From NCBI GenBank assembly GCA_945897515.1, contig CAMDFO010000008.1, forward strand, positions 32,866-96,865: DNA of 64,000 bases. The letters are read 5' to 3'. The stretch is from Rhodoplanes serenus. Lineage in GTDB: Bacteria; Pseudomonadota; Alphaproteobacteria; Rhizobiales; Xanthobacteraceae. This document shows, one piece after another, positions 62,053 to 64,000 of the stretch (within the stretch, counting starts at the first letter, position 1; every line of letters begins with the position of its first letter). The translations under genes were made by a program, and so were the position numbers. The notes beneath the pieces were generated by a model, which worked only from the letters and a program-made list of their open reading frames with translations, searched no databases and had not been told where the DNA came from.

Positions 62053-63096
62053 ATGAACAGGCCCGAAGCGCCGGGCATGCTGTCTGCCGGCGCGCGCACC
62101 GAAGCGCCCGGCCGGATCGGCGTGCTGATCGTCAACCTCGGCACGCCCGACGCGACCGACGCCGCTTCGGTGCGCCGCTATCTGCGGGAGTTTCTCAGCG
62201 ACAGCCGGGTGATCGAAAACCAGGGGCTGATCTGGAAGTTCGTGCTCAACGCCATCATCCTGACGCGACGGCCGCGCGCCAAGGGCCGCGACTACGAGAA
62301 AATCTGGAATCGCGAGAACAACGAGTCGCCGCTGAAAACCATCACCCGCGCCCAAGCCGCCAAGCTGCGCCCGGCGACCGACGTGATCGACCCGACCATC
62401 ATGGTCGACTGGGGCATGCGCTACGGCAACCCGTCGCTCGACTCGCGGCTCGAGGCGCTGGTGAAGGCCGGCTGCGAGCGCGTCCTGCTGCTGCCGCTCT
62501 ATCCGCAATACGCCGCCGCGACCACCGCGACGGTGTGCGACTCAGCCTTCGCCACGATGATGCGGCTGCGCGACCAGCCCACGTTGCGCGTCGTGCCGCC
62601 GTACTACGACGACCCGGTCTATATCGAGGCGCTGGCGTCCTCGATCGAGGCCGCGCTGGCGAGTCTCTCATTCACGCCGGAGATCATCCTGGCGTCGTTC
62701 CACGGCATCCCGAAATCCTACGTCGACGACGGCGATCCGTATCCGACGCACTGCATGGAAACGGTGCGGCTGTTGCGCGAGCGGCTCCGGCTCGACGACA
62801 GCAAGCTGATGCTCACCTTCCAGTCACGCTTCGGCCGCGCCGAATGGCTGACGCCCTACACCGACAAGACCGTGGAGGCGCTGGCGCAGCGCGGCGTCAA
62901 GAGCATGGCGGTGGTGACGCCGGGTTTTGCCGCGGACTGCCTGGAGACGCTGGAGGAGATCGCGGTGGAGAACGCGGATATTTTCCGGGCGAGCGGTGGG
63001 GAGAACTTTGCGCTGATCCCGTGTCTCAATGACAGCGAGGCGGGGATGAAACTGCTCGCGCATTTGGTAAGGCGGGAGTTGAAGGGGTGGGGTTGA
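62053..63096 (+). CDS. hemH: Ferrochelatase
   Basis: 347 residues, the normal length. N-terminal GVLIVNLGTPDATDAASVRRYLREFLSDSRVIE; LLLPLYPQYAAATT; catalytic FHGIPKSYVDDGDPY with the essential His; and the later SRFG...VVTPGFAADCLETLEEI carrying the conserved Glu. It inserts Fe2+ into protoporphyrin IX at the inner membrane, the last step of haem synthesis. The N-terminal 20 residues before GRIGVL are an extension of low conservation. Flanked by palindromic repeats on both sides; probably monocistronic. Confidence 0.95.
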   Translation: MNRPEAPGMLSAGARTEAPGRIGVLIVNLGTPDATDAASVRRYLREFLSDSRVIENQGLIWKFVLNAIILTRRPRAKGRDYEKIWNRENNESPLKTITRAQAAKLRPATDVIDPTIMVDWGMRYGNPSLDSRLEALVKAGCERVLLLPLYPQYAAATTATVCDSAFATMMRLRDQPTLRVVPPYYDDPVYIEALASSIEAALASLSFTPEIILASFHGIPKSYVDDGDPYPTHCMETVRLLRERLRLDDSKLMLTFQSRFGRAEWLTPYTDKTVEALAQRGVKSMAVVTPGFAADCLETLEEIAVENADIFRASGGENFALIPCLNDSEAGMKLLAHLVRRELKGWG

Positions 63097-63130
63097 GGTT
63101 GATTGAGCCTCGCCCGCCACTCACGCCGCT

Positions 63131-63162
63131 GTCATGGCCGGGCTTGACCCGGCCATCCATCC
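63131..63162. repeat. Short palindromic repeat (second copy of the GTCAT-CCGGGCTTGACCCGG type)
   Basis: GTCATGGCCGGGCTTGACCC with its partner GGCCATCCAT; 28 of the first 30 bases match the start of 49501-49638. Confidence 0.7.
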
Positions 63163-63186
63163 AAAAAAATGCACAACCTCTCTCCG

Positions 63187-63297
63187 CCCTCATCCTGAGG
63201 AGCCGTGCGAAGCACGGCGTCTCGAAGGATGGCAGCAATCACCGTCGTTGCCCCTATGCTTCGAGACGCCCTCAGGGGCGCTCCTCAGCATGAGGTC
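63187..63297. repeat. Rhizobial palindromic repeat, copy C
   Basis: Opens CCCTCATCCTGAGGAGC, ends GCATGAGGTC, and has the inner GCGTCTCGAAGGATG / TATGCTTCGAGACGC pair. Third copy in the window. Confidence 0.85.
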
Positions 63298-63393
63298 GGA
63301 GGGAGATGTCAGCCATCGTCGAGCCCACGCGGGCTTTCGTATCGTAAGACGCGTGGGCTCGGCTACGCTCAGCTCACCCTGCGTTTGCTGTGC

Positions 63394-63816
63394 TCATGTC
63401 GTCACAGCTTTTGGCGGCAATTGATCGAGCGTCGGTCTCAACACTTCCTGCAAAAGCTTAATTTGCTTTATCAAATCCACAGCCTCGCCGGGCGATACTT
63501 CGTCATCGCCCTTTCCGTGAGCTGCCGCATTACGCGCTTCTCTAAGTCTTTGAAATAAGGCGACTGCGCTCGATGAGATGAGTCCTCTCTTTTCCAATGC
63601 TTTCAAAACTTCATGCAAACTTCTATGTGGTCGAGCATCCGGAATTCGATCTCTAATCTGCAATATTAGCGCCTCAAGCTCCTTGAATGCTTGTATCAAA
63701 GCCGCCTCGGGAAATGACTTAGCTAGCTGCAACAGCGCTGGATCAAGATCGGGGGAAACCAAACCCTTTTCGGACTCGACGACCTCGCCTGCGTCAACCA
63801 CCTCGTTGGCCTGCAC
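63394..63816 (-). CDS. HEPN/DUF4145-like protein, N-terminus replaced by an IS end
   Basis: 140 residues as an open frame from GTG 63816, but the first few codons (to about 63807) lie inside the terminal inverted repeat of the adjacent IS3-family element, so the native N-terminus has been cut away. Visible part: acidic start, helix-rich body (FKELEALILQIRDRIPDARPHRSLHEVLKALEKRGLIS), and RLREARNAAAHGKG with R95-N96-A-A-A-H100, the RNxxxH motif of HEPN RNase folds and DUF4145 proteins. Base composition is visibly lower in GC than the neighbours, as in acquired genes. No nucleotidyltransferase or antitoxin partner is visible. Confidence 0.6.
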   Translation of the reverse strand: MQANEVVDAGEVVESEKGLVSPDLDPALLQLAKSFPEAALIQAFKELEALILQIRDRIPDARPHRSLHEVLKALEKRGLISSSAVALFQRLREARNAAAHGKGDDEVSPGEAVDLIKQIKLLQEVLRPTLDQLPPKAVTT

Positions 63817-64000
63817 CCGGTTTCGTTGACACCCGCCTAAGCTAATCCCGCCTGCCGTTCGAACTCCATCGGGCTCATATAACCGATCGTAGAGTGTCGG
63901 CGCTTGGGATTGTAGAAGCGCTCAATGTAGTCGAACACGTCAGCTCTGGCCTCGTCCCTCGTTCGATACATTTTGCGCGCTGTCCGCTCGGTCTTCAGCG
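63807..64000 (-). mobile_element. IS3-family insertion sequence, right end with OrfB C-terminus
   Basis: The minus-strand frame ending TAG at 63839-63837 encodes the last part of an IS3-family OrfB transposase: RKMYRTRDEARADVFDYIERFYNPKRRHSTIGYMSPMEFERQ, with the conserved YNPKRRHSTIGYMSPxEFE block of the DDE domain. A candidate terminal inverted repeat TGGCCTGCACCCGGTTTCG begins at about 63807. The rest of the element lies beyond the right edge. Confidence 0.75.

Overview
The window is high-GC chromosomal DNA from an alphaproteobacterium. It is most likely a member of the Hyphomicrobiales (Bradyrhizobium/Rhodoplanes/Pseudolabrys-like soil or freshwater relatives). The grounds are protein family content, a very large Bug (TctC-type) solute-receptor repertoire, GGAAC-N16-CGTT promoters of the alphaproteobacterial general stress sigma factor EcfG, a typical rhizobial palindromic repeat, and families such as DUF992 and Cys_rich_CWC. 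I see no rRNA, tRNA, CRISPR array or prophage.

Layout. 0-1.4 kb: two tandem NMT1/SsuA-like ABC receptors (one cut by the window edge). 1.5-4.8 kb: SleB-type cell wall hydrolase, TSUP permease, SH3 protein, small monooxygenase. 4.8-7.1 kb: SigK-like ECF sigma factor with an RskA-like anti-sigma factor, divergent from a DUF4394 gene; both directions carry the same GCATCC-N16/17-GGTAT motif. 7.2-9.8 kb: a pair of secreted paralogues of unknown function flanking a small protein. 9.8-17.4 kb: catabolic patch with FAD monooxygenase, alpha/beta hydrolase, amidohydrolase, two dienelactone hydrolases and two Bug receptors. 17.5-31.9 kb: mostly housekeeping or envelope genes (MsbA-like exporter, L,D-transpeptidase operon, GST, MBL hydrolase, SH3-like secreted pair, HerA-like ATPase, formamidase, secreted nuclease, PQQ sugar dehydrogenase, MFS).

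32.0-44.9 kb is the most striking part: ten same-strand Bug receptor genes back to back, preceded by a relic reduced to a signal peptide plus the C-terminal tail, and followed after a strong hairpin and a small membrane protein gene by two more Bugs of a different clade. With three further Bugs elsewhere, the window holds fifteen intact receptors but no TctA or TctB permease gene. The array looks like a birth-and-death family in which the ligand loops diverge while the scaffold and the YPSRPIT / ENVxGAGGS / EKWWPIIK motifs stay fixed.

45-53 kb: GST, phytanoyl-CoA dioxygenase-like protein, diguanylate cyclase lacking the inhibitory site, Bug, GT87 plus methyltransferase pair, Fe3+-type solute receptor. 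53.3-60.2 kb: a stress-linked stretch. A Crp/Fnr-type regulator diverges from a zinc-ribbon microprotein and a 28-residue membrane peptide, each with its own EcfG promoter, and a third EcfG promoter drives a DUF883 plus holin-like pair; old-yellow-enzyme plus SDR and aspartate aminotransferase genes lie between. 60.2-63.1 kb: 5'-nucleotidase and ferrochelatase separated by a repeat. The right edge is accessory: palindromic repeats, a lower-GC HEPN/DUF4145-like gene truncated by an IS3-family element that runs off the window.

Starts were chosen by ribosome-binding site, signal peptide and gene overlap. Family names come from motif recognition only; no database search was possible.
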